DNA of 64,000 nt, from NCBI RefSeq assembly GCF_002339505.1, contig NZ_DDJO01000013.1, positions 82,893 through 146,892 of the forward strand, in the 5' to 3' direction. The position numbers and the translations under genes are program-made. This DNA comes from Corynebacterium sp. UBA2622 (GTDB lineage: Bacteria; Actinomycetota; Actinomycetes; Mycobacteriales; Mycobacteriaceae). The notes under the pieces were generated by a model that was not told the origin of the DNA, searched no databases, and saw only the letters and a program-made list of their open reading frames with translations. Positions within the stretch are counted from its first letter, which is position 1. Each line of letters begins with the position of its first letter. Positions 19,201-26,133 of the stretch are shown one piece after another.

Positions 19201-19362
19201 GGCCCGCAGCTTGCGCAGGTGGCGGGCTCCGCGGGTTACGCACCTGAGGACCAGCAGGAGTTCCTGGAGGACTACCTGCGCACGACGCGCCGGGCGCACC
19301 GGGTGGTGGAGGAAGTGTTCTGGGGCGAGGTACCCTCGCGCGAGCACGACGCCATGCCGTGA
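16276..19362 (+). CDS. glnE: glutamine synthetase adenylyltransferase/adenylyl-removing enzyme
   Basis: This 1028-residue protein has two nucleotidyltransferase halves. The first has the acidic motif NYISDVDVIFVAEP (adenylyl-removing half) and the second GYGSDADVMVVAEP (adenylyl-transferring half). Each is followed by a helical DUF294-like region. It adds AMP to, or removes it from, the regulatory tyrosine of glutamine synthetase GlnA, whose gene lies about 7 kb downstream in this window. The ATG at 16276 begins two bases after the glnA2 stop, so the genes are co-transcribed and probably translationally coupled. The length fits GlnE from related genera. Confidence 0.96.
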   Translation: MARREIASPSALGLTGARAAQDLEDLGWDNPALLEVLSHVGAPNLALNTAVRLADALGDGYAKLKASLDDDPTLRTRLLALLGGSTALGDHLVAHPQQWEALARELPGREDLMRVMLGAVGAAPVEAEGNAASPDLSTAGTYRAAPEFADGAVARTALRDAYRTQIMRIAAADLAGTMVGSVTGDGDTSGSGVGYQRVTAALTACADAALTAALAVALRCVYGDEEPDARLAVLAMGKCGAGELNYISDVDVIFVAEPASQKATRAASEMMRIGTECFFEVDANLRPEGRSGALVRTLDSHVTYYRRWAHTWEFQALLKARPMTGDTGLGADYVGALAPLVWQASQRESFVEDVQAMRRRVLENVPAEMRGRELKLGEGGLRDVEFAVQLLQLVHGRVDTSLRVLNTVEALEKLMEGGYVGREDARQLIGAYSFLRLLEHRLQLQRFKRTHTLPAATDDKARRWLARASGFAPDARHSAAEQMDATLRSYRRSVADLHEKLFYRPLLNAVVGMSAGEVTLSADAVKDQLKALGYRHPARAYEHLSFLVKGSSRKARLQEILLPSLMHWLGGTADPGAGLLNYRKLSEAAEDKSWFLRILRDEGVVGQRLMRILGTSPYTSALIISAPEVVQLLGDGAQGPKLLDAAPDQAYNAIVAATKRYDDPDRAVAVARSLRRADLARIAAADLLGFMDVREVCTELSWVWEGVLEAALRAEVRADLAASGLEEPRARISIIGMGRLGGGELGYGSDADVMVVAEPAEGEEESGAIAWAVKIVDAMRTRLSKPSGDPPLEVDLGLRPEGRSGPVVRTVASYERYYREWGEAWEKQALLRATCVAGDREVGARFLAAIDPFRYPPGGASQADIREIRRIKARVDDERLPRGADKSTHTKLGRGGLADIEWTVQLITMMHAHERPGLHNTSTLEVLDYLEELADPDVLSPGQARILRDAWLAATHARNALVLVSGKRTDQLPAPGPQLAQVAGSAGYAPEDQQEFLEDYLRTTRRAHRVVEEVFWGEVPSREHDAMP

Positions 19363-19415
19363 GCAGGGAGGCGACACCGGGGTTTTCCCCGATGCGCCGC
19401 GCGCCCGTGCGGCGC

Positions 19416-19421
19416 TAAGGT
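19416..19421 (+). promoter_or_regulatory. -10 box of a possible leaderless promoter
   Basis: TAAGGT ends seven bases before the ATG at 19429. The AAGG inside it could instead act as a weak Shine-Dalgarno in a longer transcript from glnE. Confidence 0.4.
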
Positions 19422-19428
19422 GGCGTTC

Positions 19429-19740
19429 ATGGCTGTGAACCTGACTGTTGACCTGGACAATGCGACCTTCGCCGACCTAGTGGCGCTGGTGGAGGCGGCG
19501 CGGGTGGCGGGCGTCGACAAACGTGCGAAGCTCGAGCTGGAGGACACCACCCTTCACGTGAGCGTGGAGCCCAGCGCGCCCGGTGCGCCCGGTGCGCACT
19601 CGCCGGGGGCGCAGGCGGCCGGGGGGTACGCCGCGCAGCGTCCGCCCGCACCGCACTCGCCCCTTCCGCAGCTGGGGGACGCGGCGATCCGCAGCGTGAT
19701 CGACATCCTCACGGGCCGGCAGGAGCCCCCGCGTCCGTAG
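19429..19740 (+). CDS. small conserved hypothetical protein downstream of glnE
   Basis: I do not recognise a domain in this 103-residue protein. Residues 1-50 look structured (alternating hydrophobic and acidic residues, NLTVDLDNATFADLV then LELEDTTLHVSV). A proline, glycine and alanine-rich linker spans about 50-80 and a short helix ends the protein. It has no signal peptide. The ATG at 19429 is favoured over a GTG at 19420. It is convergent with the MFS gene, with 12 bases between stops. Confidence 0.65.
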   Translation: MAVNLTVDLDNATFADLVALVEAARVAGVDKRAKLELEDTTLHVSVEPSAPGAPGAHSPGAQAAGGYAAQRPPAPHSPLPQLGDAAIRSVIDILTGRQEPPRP

Positions 19741-19752
19741 CGCGCCGGGGGA

Positions 19753-21087
19753 TTAACTCTCGCTGACGATGCGCACGCTGCCCCCGGAGTGGCCGCGGCG
19801 CCCGCGCAGGACGAAGTGGCGCGAGACGAACAGGCCGATGACCAGGGCGGCCCAGATGGCGAAGACCGCGATCCACGCGAAGCGGAAGTCGCCCCAGCCG
19901 TAGTCGCCGCCCGGAGCGGAGTGGTCGAGGAGAAGCCCGACCACCTGGGAGGAGATCATCGCGGCAACGAAGCCGCCCATGTTTCCCAGCCCGGTGCCGG
20001 TGGCGACCATGGTGCGCGGCATGTCCTCGCGGACGGTGTCGAAGCCGTAGTTCGACGTCGGCGTGGCAAAGCCCATGAGGACCATGAGCGCCAGGATGAA
20101 CGCGTAGCCACGCGGCTCGGGGGAGGCGAAGAACCAGACCCAGACGGCGCAGTGGATGGCCGCGATGGTCAGCGCGGCCAGGTCGCGGTTCTTGCCCGCG
20201 CGCGCCGAGAGGGGGCCGAGGAAGGGTGCGGAGAGCATCGTCGCCACCGTGTAGACGGTGAGGATCATCCCGCCCTGGCTCGGGCTCAGGCCCATGCCCA
20301 GGGTGGCCAGGGGGATGCCCCACAGCAGGGTGAAGTTGAGCATGAAGAACATGGAGAAGCCGTGGATGCAGAAGGCTTCCCAGCACAGCGGGGAGCGCAG
20401 CACAGTCTTCAGGATCTCGCCCAGCGGGGTGCGCTGGGCCTTCAGCTCCGCCTTTCGCTCCCTCCGGGCCTCCTTGCTCAGCCCGGAGGCTTCGGGTGAG
20501 TCGGCCACTGCGATGCCGGCGACGATGCCGATCAGCGCACCGAGGGCGCCGAGGGAGACGAAGGCCGTCGTCCAGCCCTGGGCGTGCAGCAGCCAGAGGA
20601 AGGGCATCGCCGAGAGGAACTGACCCAGCTGGCCGAGCGAGGCGGTGAGCTGCGTGAACAGTGGTGTGTGCTTGAGCGGGAACCAGTACGGCAGGACGCG
20701 CAGGGCGGAGAGGAAGGCGGTGGAGTCGCCGGCGCCGATGAGGATGCGGGCGACGATCGCCACGGCGTAGGAATCGGTGAGGCCGAGGGTGATCTGCCCG
20801 ACGGCCATGATGAGCGCGCCGGCGACGAGCAGCAGGCGCGGGCCGTAGCGGTCGATGAGCACGCCGACCGGGATCTGGGCCAGGGCGTAGACACCGACCT
20901 GGACGGCGGTGAACACCGCGATGCGCGAGGCGTCGACCCCGAAGCGATCGATGGCCGCGACACCCGCGACACCGAAGGACGTGCGGCCCAGAATGGCGGC
21001 CACGTAGACGAGGACGGCTCCGAGCCACACGGTCACGGCTTTGGCGGTTAATTGCTCGCGGGGGTGGGGAGAAGTCGGAGAGGCCAT
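19753..21087 (-). CDS. major facilitator superfamily transporter
   Basis: This is a 444-residue polytopic protein with about 12 membrane helices in two halves joined by a charged cytoplasmic loop (around residues 200-225, rich in lysine, arginine and glutamate). The MFS loop 2-3 signature appears as GVLIDRYGPRLLL. It resembles the nitrate/sulfonate/hexuronate-like branch of the superfamily, but the substrate cannot be assigned. It stands alone on its strand, divergent from thrC. On the minus strand TAGTTT lies eight bases before the ATG, so the message may be leaderless. Confidence 0.85.
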   Translation of the reverse strand: MASPTSPHPREQLTAKAVTVWLGAVLVYVAAILGRTSFGVAGVAAIDRFGVDASRIAVFTAVQVGVYALAQIPVGVLIDRYGPRLLLVAGALIMAVGQITLGLTDSYAVAIVARILIGAGDSTAFLSALRVLPYWFPLKHTPLFTQLTASLGQLGQFLSAMPFLWLLHAQGWTTAFVSLGALGALIGIVAGIAVADSPEASGLSKEARRERKAELKAQRTPLGEILKTVLRSPLCWEAFCIHGFSMFFMLNFTLLWGIPLATLGMGLSPSQGGMILTVYTVATMLSAPFLGPLSARAGKNRDLAALTIAAIHCAVWVWFFASPEPRGYAFILALMVLMGFATPTSNYGFDTVREDMPRTMVATGTGLGNMGGFVAAMISSQVVGLLLDHSAPGGDYGWGDFRFAWIAVFAIWAALVIGLFVSRHFVLRGRRGHSGGSVRIVSES

Positions 21088-21095
21088 AGCCTTAA

Positions 21096-21101
21096 AAACT
21101 A
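21096..21101 (-). promoter_or_regulatory. -10 box for the MFS gene
   Basis: TAGTTT on the minus strand ends eight bases before the ATG at 21087. AAGG between them is too close to the start for a normal Shine-Dalgarno. Confidence 0.4.
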
Positions 21102-21133
21102 TCCCACTAGCCCCGGGGCCCGCTCACTGCCCG

Positions 21134-21139
21134 TAAAGT
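21134..21139 (+). promoter_or_regulatory. -10 box of a near-leaderless promoter (thrC)
   Basis: TAAAGT ends eight bases before the thrC GTG, with no ribosome binding site between. Confidence 0.5.
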
Positions 21140-21147
21140 GTGACGGT

Positions 21148-22608
21148 GTGGATTACATTTCGACGCGCGACACGACCTCGACTTCGGCCAAGTTCACCGA
21201 CATCCTGATCAGCGGCCTTGCGCCCGACGGCGGCCTCTACCTCCCCGCCGTGTACCCGCGAATCACGCCCGAACTTCTCGACGACTGGCGCCGCCTGCTC
21301 CCGGAGAAGGGTTACGCCGCGCTGGCCGCCGAGGTGGTCAAGCTCTTCGCCGACGACATCCCCGACGACCAGGTTGAGGCCATGACGGCGCGCGCCTACA
21401 GCACCCCGGCCTTCTCCACCGATGAGATCGTCCCCGTCAGCGGGCTCGGCGACGGCATGTACCTCGCCCACCTCTCCGAGGGTCCGACCGCCGCGTTCAA
21501 GGACATGGCGATGCAGCTGCTCGGTGAGCTGCTGGAGTACGAGCTCAACCGCCGCGCCGAGGAGCTCAACATCCTGGGTGCCACCTCGGGCGACACCGGT
21601 TCCTCCGCTGAGTACGCGATGCGCGGGCGCGACAACATCCGTGTCTTCATGCTCACCCCGCGCGGGCGGATGACACCCTTCCAGCAGGCGCAGATGTTCG
21701 GCCTCGACGAGCCGAACGTGTTCAACATCGCCCTCGACGGTGTCTTCGACGACTGCCAGGACGTGGTCAAGGAGGTTAACTCCGACCCCGCCTTCAAGGC
21801 GAAGTACCGCATCGGGGCGGTCAACTCCATCAACTGGGCGCGGATTCTGGCCCAGACCGTCTACTACATCTCCACCTACCTGCGGGTGACGGAGTCCAAC
21901 GAGGAGCGCATCTCCTTCTCCGTGCCCACCGGCAACTTTGGCGACGTGTTCGCGGGGCACGTCGTCAAGCAGATGGGCCTGCCCGTGGACAAGCTCATCG
22001 TGGCGACGAACGAGAACGACGTTCTCCACGAGTTCTTCACCACAGGCCACTACCGCCCCCGCTCCGCCGCGGAGACGCACAGCACTTCCTCGCCGTCGAT
22101 GGACATCTCCAAGGCCTCCAACTTCGAGCGCCTCATCTTCGACGCCGTGGACCGCAACGCCCACGCAACCGCGGACCTCTTCGCCGTCCAGGTCAAGGAC
22201 GGGGGCTTCTCGCTTGACGACGTCAGCGGAACCGTCGAACCCGGCACCATGGACAGGATCCGCGACGAGTTCGGCTTCCTCTCCGGCACCTCCACCCACG
22301 CCGACCGCGTGGCCACCATCGCCGACGTGGAGCGCGAGTTCGGCGTGGTCATCGACCCGCACACCGCGGACGGCGTCTTCGTCGCCCGTGCGGTGGCGGA
22401 GATGGTGGACACCCCGATCGTTGTGCTGGAGACGGCGCTGCCCGTGAAGTTCGCCGACACCATCCGCGAGGCCCTCGGCCGCGAGCCGGAGGTGCCGGAG
22501 CGCTTTGCCACAATCATGGATGCCGGGCGCCACGTCACCGACCTGCCCAACGACGCGGAGGCGGTCAAGGAGTTCATCGCCGCGACCATCGACAACACGG
22601 ACGTCTAG
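21148..22608 (+). CDS. thrC: threonine synthase
   Basis: This 486-residue PLP enzyme converts O-phosphohomoserine to threonine, the last step of threonine synthesis. The N-terminal signature DYISTRD and the PLP lysine in AAFKDMAMQ are intact. The phosphate-binding glycine loop follows in GATSGDTGS. The length agrees with the fungal/corynebacterial class of threonine synthases rather than the shorter class. The GTG at 21148 gives the conserved N-terminus. It has no Shine-Dalgarno but a TAAAGT box eight bases upstream. hom and thrB are not in this window, as in C. glutamicum, where thrC is also separate from them. Confidence 0.95.
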   Translation: MDYISTRDTTSTSAKFTDILISGLAPDGGLYLPAVYPRITPELLDDWRRLLPEKGYAALAAEVVKLFADDIPDDQVEAMTARAYSTPAFSTDEIVPVSGLGDGMYLAHLSEGPTAAFKDMAMQLLGELLEYELNRRAEELNILGATSGDTGSSAEYAMRGRDNIRVFMLTPRGRMTPFQQAQMFGLDEPNVFNIALDGVFDDCQDVVKEVNSDPAFKAKYRIGAVNSINWARILAQTVYYISTYLRVTESNEERISFSVPTGNFGDVFAGHVVKQMGLPVDKLIVATNENDVLHEFFTTGHYRPRSAAETHSTSSPSMDISKASNFERLIFDAVDRNAHATADLFAVQVKDGGFSLDDVSGTVEPGTMDRIRDEFGFLSGTSTHADRVATIADVEREFGVVIDPHTADGVFVARAVAEMVDTPIVVLETALPVKFADTIREALGREPEVPERFATIMDAGRHVTDLPNDAEAVKEFIAATIDNTDV

Positions 22609-22630
22609 TTCGGGCGGAAAGGCGGGAAAC

Positions 22631-22816
22631 ATGGGCCAGGAGCAGTTTATGGGGCCGGAGTACCACACCGATTTCGATCCGGAAAAGTTCCTCCGCGACC
22701 TGAAGAACGCGCAGGCGGGCCCTTCGGGCGAGGCGGGCCCTGAGGTGGAGGCGGCCGCCGTCCCGTCGGCGGCGGAGGAAGCCGATGAGCGGGGCGGCGA
22801 GGGTGAGCGAGCCTAA
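22631..22816 (+). CDS. small acidic protein, 61 residues
   Basis: This 61-residue acidic protein has a structured N-terminus (QFMGPEYHTDFDPEKFLRDL) and a low-complexity tail of alanine and glutamate. It has no signal peptide and I know no function for it. It starts at an ATG with a GGAAAGG/GGCGGG region upstream, 22 bases after thrC. Its last 32 bases overlap the start of the protease gene in another frame. The overlap suggests the two are co-transcribed. The N-terminal part appears conserved among corynebacteria, though I could not check this. Confidence 0.6.
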   Translation: MGQEQFMGPEYHTDFDPEKFLRDLKNAQAGPSGEAGPEVEAAAVPSAAEEADERGGEGERA

Positions 22817-23768
22817 CCGTCCGGTGCCGCCCCGTGCCCCCGGGCTGAGTGCGGGCGCGTGGACGGCGGTGCTCGTTGTCGCCGTGGTTTCCGTGGCGCT
22901 CATCGTGTGGGGCGGGGTGAGCACCTCCCGCCTGCCGCCGGGGGCTGTCGAGGAGCGTCGCGCCCGCGAGGCCGTGCAGACTCCGCCACCTGCCGGCGCC
23001 CCCGATGCCGGAGTGCCCGGGCCCGCAGGGTCCGGCAACGTGGTGCGGGTGCCCGCCTTTGCTGCCTGGGCGCCGGGGACCCTGATCCAGACCACCGACC
23101 ACTACCCGCAGCCGGGCGAGTCCTTCACGGCCCAGTCCTGCACAGTGGCATTCAGCTTCTCTGACGCAGAGGGCCGCGACTTCGCGGTCACCGCCGGCCA
23201 CTGCGGCCGCGAGGGCGACCTGGTGTGGCCGACGAACGCCTCAACCGCGTCGGATTACGCCCGTGAAGCGGGCCGCTTCGTCTACTCGGGCCTCTACAGC
23301 CCGGGCGCACCGAACATCGATGTCGGGGTCATTCAGATTACCGACCCCGCGCGCTACATGGAGATTGTCGGCGCGCCCATCGAGACGGGTGTGGCGGTCG
23401 ATGTCACCGCTCCCCTGGAGACGGTGTGCAAGACCGGTGGAACCACCGGCTACACCTGCGGCCGCTTCGAGGATACGGGTCGGGTGCAGATCATCACCAC
23501 CGACACAAACGAGGAGCGCGAGACCCGCGGTGACATCGCGGCGGTCTGCGCGGCAAAGGGCGACTCCGGTGGGCCGGTCTTCCGCGACATCGGCGGCCGC
23601 GCCACCATCATCGGCGTCGTTTCCGGCACCGAGGCCGGGCGAAGCACGGAACCCTGCTTTGAGGGGATGGACAACCCGCGTCTGATGTCCTACACGGGCG
23701 AGGAGGAGATGATGCGGGTCCTCGACATGGTTGTGCCCGACTCACAGTGGGTCACCCAGGAGTGGTGA
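22785..23768 (+). CDS. membrane-anchored trypsin-like serine protease
   Basis: This 327-residue protein has an N-terminal signal anchor (about residues 26-45) and an extracellular chymotrypsin-fold protease domain. The triad is readable: His139 in TAGHC, Asp179 in NIDVGV and Ser261 in GDSGGP. Cysteine pairs (119/140 and 215/225) suggest disulfides. It lies in family S1, near secreted actinobacterial proteases. A proline-rich linker (65-85) separates anchor and catalytic domain. The ATG at 22785 has GGAGG upstream; a GTG at 22803 is an alternative. Its target is unknown. The gene ends one base from the convergent stop of the next gene. Confidence 0.85.
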   Translation: MSGAARVSEPNRPVPPRAPGLSAGAWTAVLVVAVVSVALIVWGGVSTSRLPPGAVEERRAREAVQTPPPAGAPDAGVPGPAGSGNVVRVPAFAAWAPGTLIQTTDHYPQPGESFTAQSCTVAFSFSDAEGRDFAVTAGHCGREGDLVWPTNASTASDYAREAGRFVYSGLYSPGAPNIDVGVIQITDPARYMEIVGAPIETGVAVDVTAPLETVCKTGGTTGYTCGRFEDTGRVQIITTDTNEERETRGDIAAVCAAKGDSGGPVFRDIGGRATIIGVVSGTEAGRSTEPCFEGMDNPRLMSYTGEEEMMRVLDMVVPDSQWVTQEW

Positions 23769-23769
23769 G

Positions 23770-24621
23770 CTATTCGGGGCGGGGGAGTGCGGGCGTCGGC
23801 ACGCCGTACTCCTCCTTGAACTTCTCGCCCGTCGGCGCGTCATCGACCACGTAGTCGTTTTCGTAGCGGTATGCGACGTGCACTGTCTCCGGGCCGTAGG
23901 CGACCATGGTCAGCCTGTTCAGGCCCTCCTTGAGGGGGGTGTCCTCCCAGCCCTCCATGACGTGTTTCGCACCGTCCTCGGAATCCTCCGTCCACGTGAT
24001 CGCGGCCGAGTGCTCGTACATCCGCCCCGGGTGGAAGTAGAACGAGACGTGCTGGGCCCCTTCCTCCAGCGCCTTATCGACGTACGTTTGAACAGTCGTC
24101 GGGGGCAGCGAGGAGTAACAGAAGCCCCAGAAATTGATCCTCATGTTGTCCTGGGTACGCACCGTCATGTTGTCGATGCAGTTCTGCTCCAGCAGGCGCG
24201 CGACGTGACCGGAGAACTCGGCGGTGTTGTCCTCCGCCGCCTGGCTCATGGTCCCCGTCACCGTGACCCCCGTGGCGGTGCGGGCGGTTTCCGCACCGGC
24301 AATGAGGTTCGGGCGCAGGCTGGATTCGACGTTGCTCTCGCTCGTCTCGGCGGGCAGCACGGGCCGGGCGGGCCGGTCGACGCGCGCCGCGGGTTGCTCG
24401 GCATCTGACTCGTGGCTGGCGAGCAGCACACCCATGACCACAACCCCGACGAGCAGCGCCCCGTACGCGGTGGTGAACACGGCCCCCGGCACGCGCCGGA
24501 TCAGCGGCGGCTTCTTCCGGGCGGTCGACCCCGCCTCCGCGGGAGCTACCGTTTCGGGTTCCGCGTGGTGGTCCTGCGACGGTGGATCCGCGTCGGGTGA
24601 GGAGGGGGGAACGGTGCTCAT
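23770..24621 (-). CDS. single-pass membrane protein with external domain, unknown function
   Basis: This 283-residue protein has a disordered acidic/proline-rich cytoplasmic tail (1-45), a transmembrane helix (about 55-78) and an external domain of about 200 residues. The latter contains two cysteines (in QNCIDN and GFCYSS) that could form a disulfide. I do not recognise the external domain. The ATG at 24621 is preferred over an upstream in-frame start. A TAGACT box lies 10 bases before it, so the leader would be very short. It faces the protease gene stop to stop. Confidence 0.7.
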   Translation of the reverse strand: MSTVPPSSPDADPPSQDHHAEPETVAPAEAGSTARKKPPLIRRVPGAVFTTAYGALLVGVVVMGVLLASHESDAEQPAARVDRPARPVLPAETSESNVESSLRPNLIAGAETARTATGVTVTGTMSQAAEDNTAEFSGHVARLLEQNCIDNMTVRTQDNMRINFWGFCYSSLPPTTVQTYVDKALEEGAQHVSFYFHPGRMYEHSAAITWTEDSEDGAKHVMEGWEDTPLKEGLNRLTMVAYGPETVHVAYRYENDYVVDDAPTGEKFKEEYGVPTPALPRPE

Positions 24622-24631
24622 AATGGATAGC

Positions 24632-24637
24632 AGTCTA
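24632..24637 (-). promoter_or_regulatory. -10 box for the membrane protein gene
   Basis: TAGACT on the minus strand lies 10 bases before the ATG at 24621, implying a leader of only a few bases. Confidence 0.4.
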
Positions 24638-24644
24638 GCGGAAC

Positions 24645-24650
24645 TAGGAT
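24645..24650 (+). promoter_or_regulatory. -10 box for the NUDIX-GH25 operon
   Basis: TAGGAT lies 43 bases before the ATG at 24693, so the transcript would have a leader of about 35 bases containing the GAAAGGTG site. It is back to back with the minus-strand box. Confidence 0.4.
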
Positions 24651-24692
24651 GGGGAACCATTGTGCCCGGCCCGCCCGACGAAAGGTGTCTTC

Positions 24693-25217
24693 ATGCCCAT
24701 TCCAGAGTTCATCGTTGAGACGCGGAAGAAGATCGGAACGGACCCGATGTGGGTGCCCTCGGTGGCGGCGATTGTGCTCCGCGACGCCCAGACGGAGTCC
24801 GCCTGGGCCGTCCCGGAGGTGCTCCTGGTCAAGCGCGCAGACAACGGGCAATGGACCCCGGTGACGGGCATCGCTGACCCGGGCGAGGAGCCACACGACG
24901 CCGCTGTGCGCGAGGTGCGGGAGGAAACCGGCATCGCGGCCCGCCCCGCCGCGTTGCTGGGCGTGGGCGCCGTCGGGCCGGTCACACACGTCAACGGAGA
25001 CGTGGCCAGCTATATGTCGGTGCAGCTGCGGCTCGAGCCGGAGGACCCGTCCGCCGTGCCCGCAGCCAGGGACGACGAGAACACGGAGGCGGGGTGGTTC
25101 CCAATCTCCCAGATGCCGGTGCAGGACCCCAAGTGGCGCCTCGCCATCGCCGACGCTGCCGCGCAGCGCCGCCACCCGGCGGCCTTCGAACCCCGCCTGG
25201 GTTTGAAGAAGCGCTGA
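24693..25217 (+). CDS. NUDIX hydrolase
   Basis: This 174-residue protein contains a complete NUDIX box at residues 59-81 (GIADPGEEPHDAAVREVREE then TGI), the Mg-binding motif that hydrolyses nucleoside-diphosphate-linked compounds. The substrate cannot be deduced. There is no membrane segment. The ATG at 24693 has GAAAGGTG about seven bases upstream. The TGA stop overlaps the ATG of the GH25 gene (TGATG), so the two are translationally coupled. Confidence 0.9.
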   Translation: MPIPEFIVETRKKIGTDPMWVPSVAAIVLRDAQTESAWAVPEVLLVKRADNGQWTPVTGIADPGEEPHDAAVREVREETGIAARPAALLGVGAVGPVTHVNGDVASYMSVQLRLEPEDPSAVPAARDDENTEAGWFPISQMPVQDPKWRLAIADAAAQRRHPAAFEPRLGLKKR

Positions 25218-25801
25218 TGCGCTTCGGCATCGACATCTCCGAGCACCAGGACGGGCTCCCGCTGGAGCGGGCGGCGGGGGAGGGCATCGAGTTCGTGGTC
25301 ATCCGCACCACCGACGGAACCTACCGCGACCGCGTCTTCGCCTCGCACCTGGAGGATGCCCGTCGCGCCGGGCTGGAGGTGGAGGCCTACCACTACCTGC
25401 GCAGCCCCTCCGAGGGGACGGGCGTGGCCGAGCAGGTCGAGGCATCCCTTGCCGTCCTCGACGGCGCGCGTGTCCCGCTGTGGCTCGACTGCGAGACCCC
25501 CGCGGGCCTTTCGCTTGCCGACGTCTCCGCGGCCCACGCTCTCTTCACCGGTGCCGGTGTGGACGTGGCCGGCGTCTACACCCACCCGCGATGGTGGCGC
25601 TGGCGCATGTTCAACGCGGACACCCGGCCGTTCGGGGCGCTGTGGCTGGCCTCCTACGGACAGAATTCCACCGGTGCTCCGCGGGACGTGTTTCCGGGAG
25701 GGTGGCCGGGGGGCGTCGGCAAGCAGGTGCCCACAATGTGGCAGTTCACCTCCCGGGGGAGGGTCGCGGGATTCACCGTCGACGTCAACGCTCGCCGGTA
25801 G
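25217..25801 (+). CDS. glycoside hydrolase family 25 (lysozyme-like) protein
   Basis: This 194-residue protein is a compact GH25 domain, the family of N-acetylmuramidases that cut peptidoglycan. The start GIDISEHQDG carries the first conserved aspartate (Asp6). The catalytic pair is Asp91 and Glu93 in WLDCE. A C-terminal MWQFTS stretch is also typical of the family. No signal peptide or cell-wall-binding domain is present, so export would need another route, or it acts inside on imported material. It overlaps the NUDIX stop by one base. Its own stop overlaps the -10-like box of the next gene. Confidence 0.87.
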   Translation: MRFGIDISEHQDGLPLERAAGEGIEFVVIRTTDGTYRDRVFASHLEDARRAGLEVEAYHYLRSPSEGTGVAEQVEASLAVLDGARVPLWLDCETPAGLSLADVSAAHALFTGAGVDVAGVYTHPRWWRWRMFNADTRPFGALWLASYGQNSTGAPRDVFPGGWPGGVGKQVPTMWQFTSRGRVAGFTVDVNARR

Positions 25802-25804
25802 GGT
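25799..25804 (+). promoter_or_regulatory. -10 box of a possible leaderless promoter
   Basis: TAGGGT, whose TAG is also the GH25 stop codon, ends six bases before the ATG at 25811. Confidence 0.4.
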
Positions 25805-25810
25805 GGCGGC

Positions 25811-26074
25811 ATGACAGGCAAAGAGTGGATGTACGCGGTCCCGTCGGCGCTCCTTGTCGCGGGTGGGCCAGTGGTGTGGGCGGCCGGGCACCCCGGTTGG
25901 GCGGTCGTCGCGGTAGCGGCAGGCCTCGCCCTGGTTCTGCTCGCGCCGACGGCAGGCAGTTCGGAGCCGCTGCCGCATCCGTTACCGAGTGCGCGGGAGG
26001 TCAAGAGATACCGCGAAAATCACCCGGGTGTCTCCATTGAGCAGGCTATTCGGGAGATGGCGGGGGAGCGGTAG
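25811..26074 (+). CDS. small membrane protein with two helices
   Basis: This is an 87-residue protein. Two hydrophobic stretches (about residues 8-26 and 28-47) form a hairpin of membrane helices. The rest is a soluble tail ending in a helix (SAREVKRYRENHPGVSIEQAIREM). I do not recognise the family. The size and topology recall holins, and it follows a lysozyme-type gene, but holin identity is not shown. A GGGTGG lies upstream and TAGGGT six bases before the ATG. It is convergent with glnA across a hairpin. Confidence 0.7.
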   Translation: MTGKEWMYAVPSALLVAGGPVVWAAGHPGWAVVAVAAGLALVLLAPTAGSSEPLPHPLPSAREVKRYRENHPGVSIEQAIREMAGER

Positions 26075-26081
26075 AACGACA

Positions 26082-26113
26082 AACCCCCTCCCGGAATCTC
26101 CCGGGCGGGGGTT
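26082..26113. terminator. hairpin between convergent genes at glnA
   Basis: AACCCCCTCCCGG pairs with CCGGGCGGGGGTT (one mismatch) around AATCTC. It lies between two convergent stops and could serve both directions; T-runs are short. Confidence 0.65.
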
Positions 26114-26133
26114 GTGGCGTCGCTAAGCGTGCT

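Noticed and set aside
16408..19377. A 989-codon open frame opposite glnE
   Set aside because: glnE is a clear intact gene; the opposite frame is a composition effect and has no ribosome binding site or domain.
25217..26074. Prophage remnant around the GH25 gene
   Set aside because: No integrase, structural, portal or tail gene and no attachment-like repeats are near, and the flanking genes are normal chromosomal ones.
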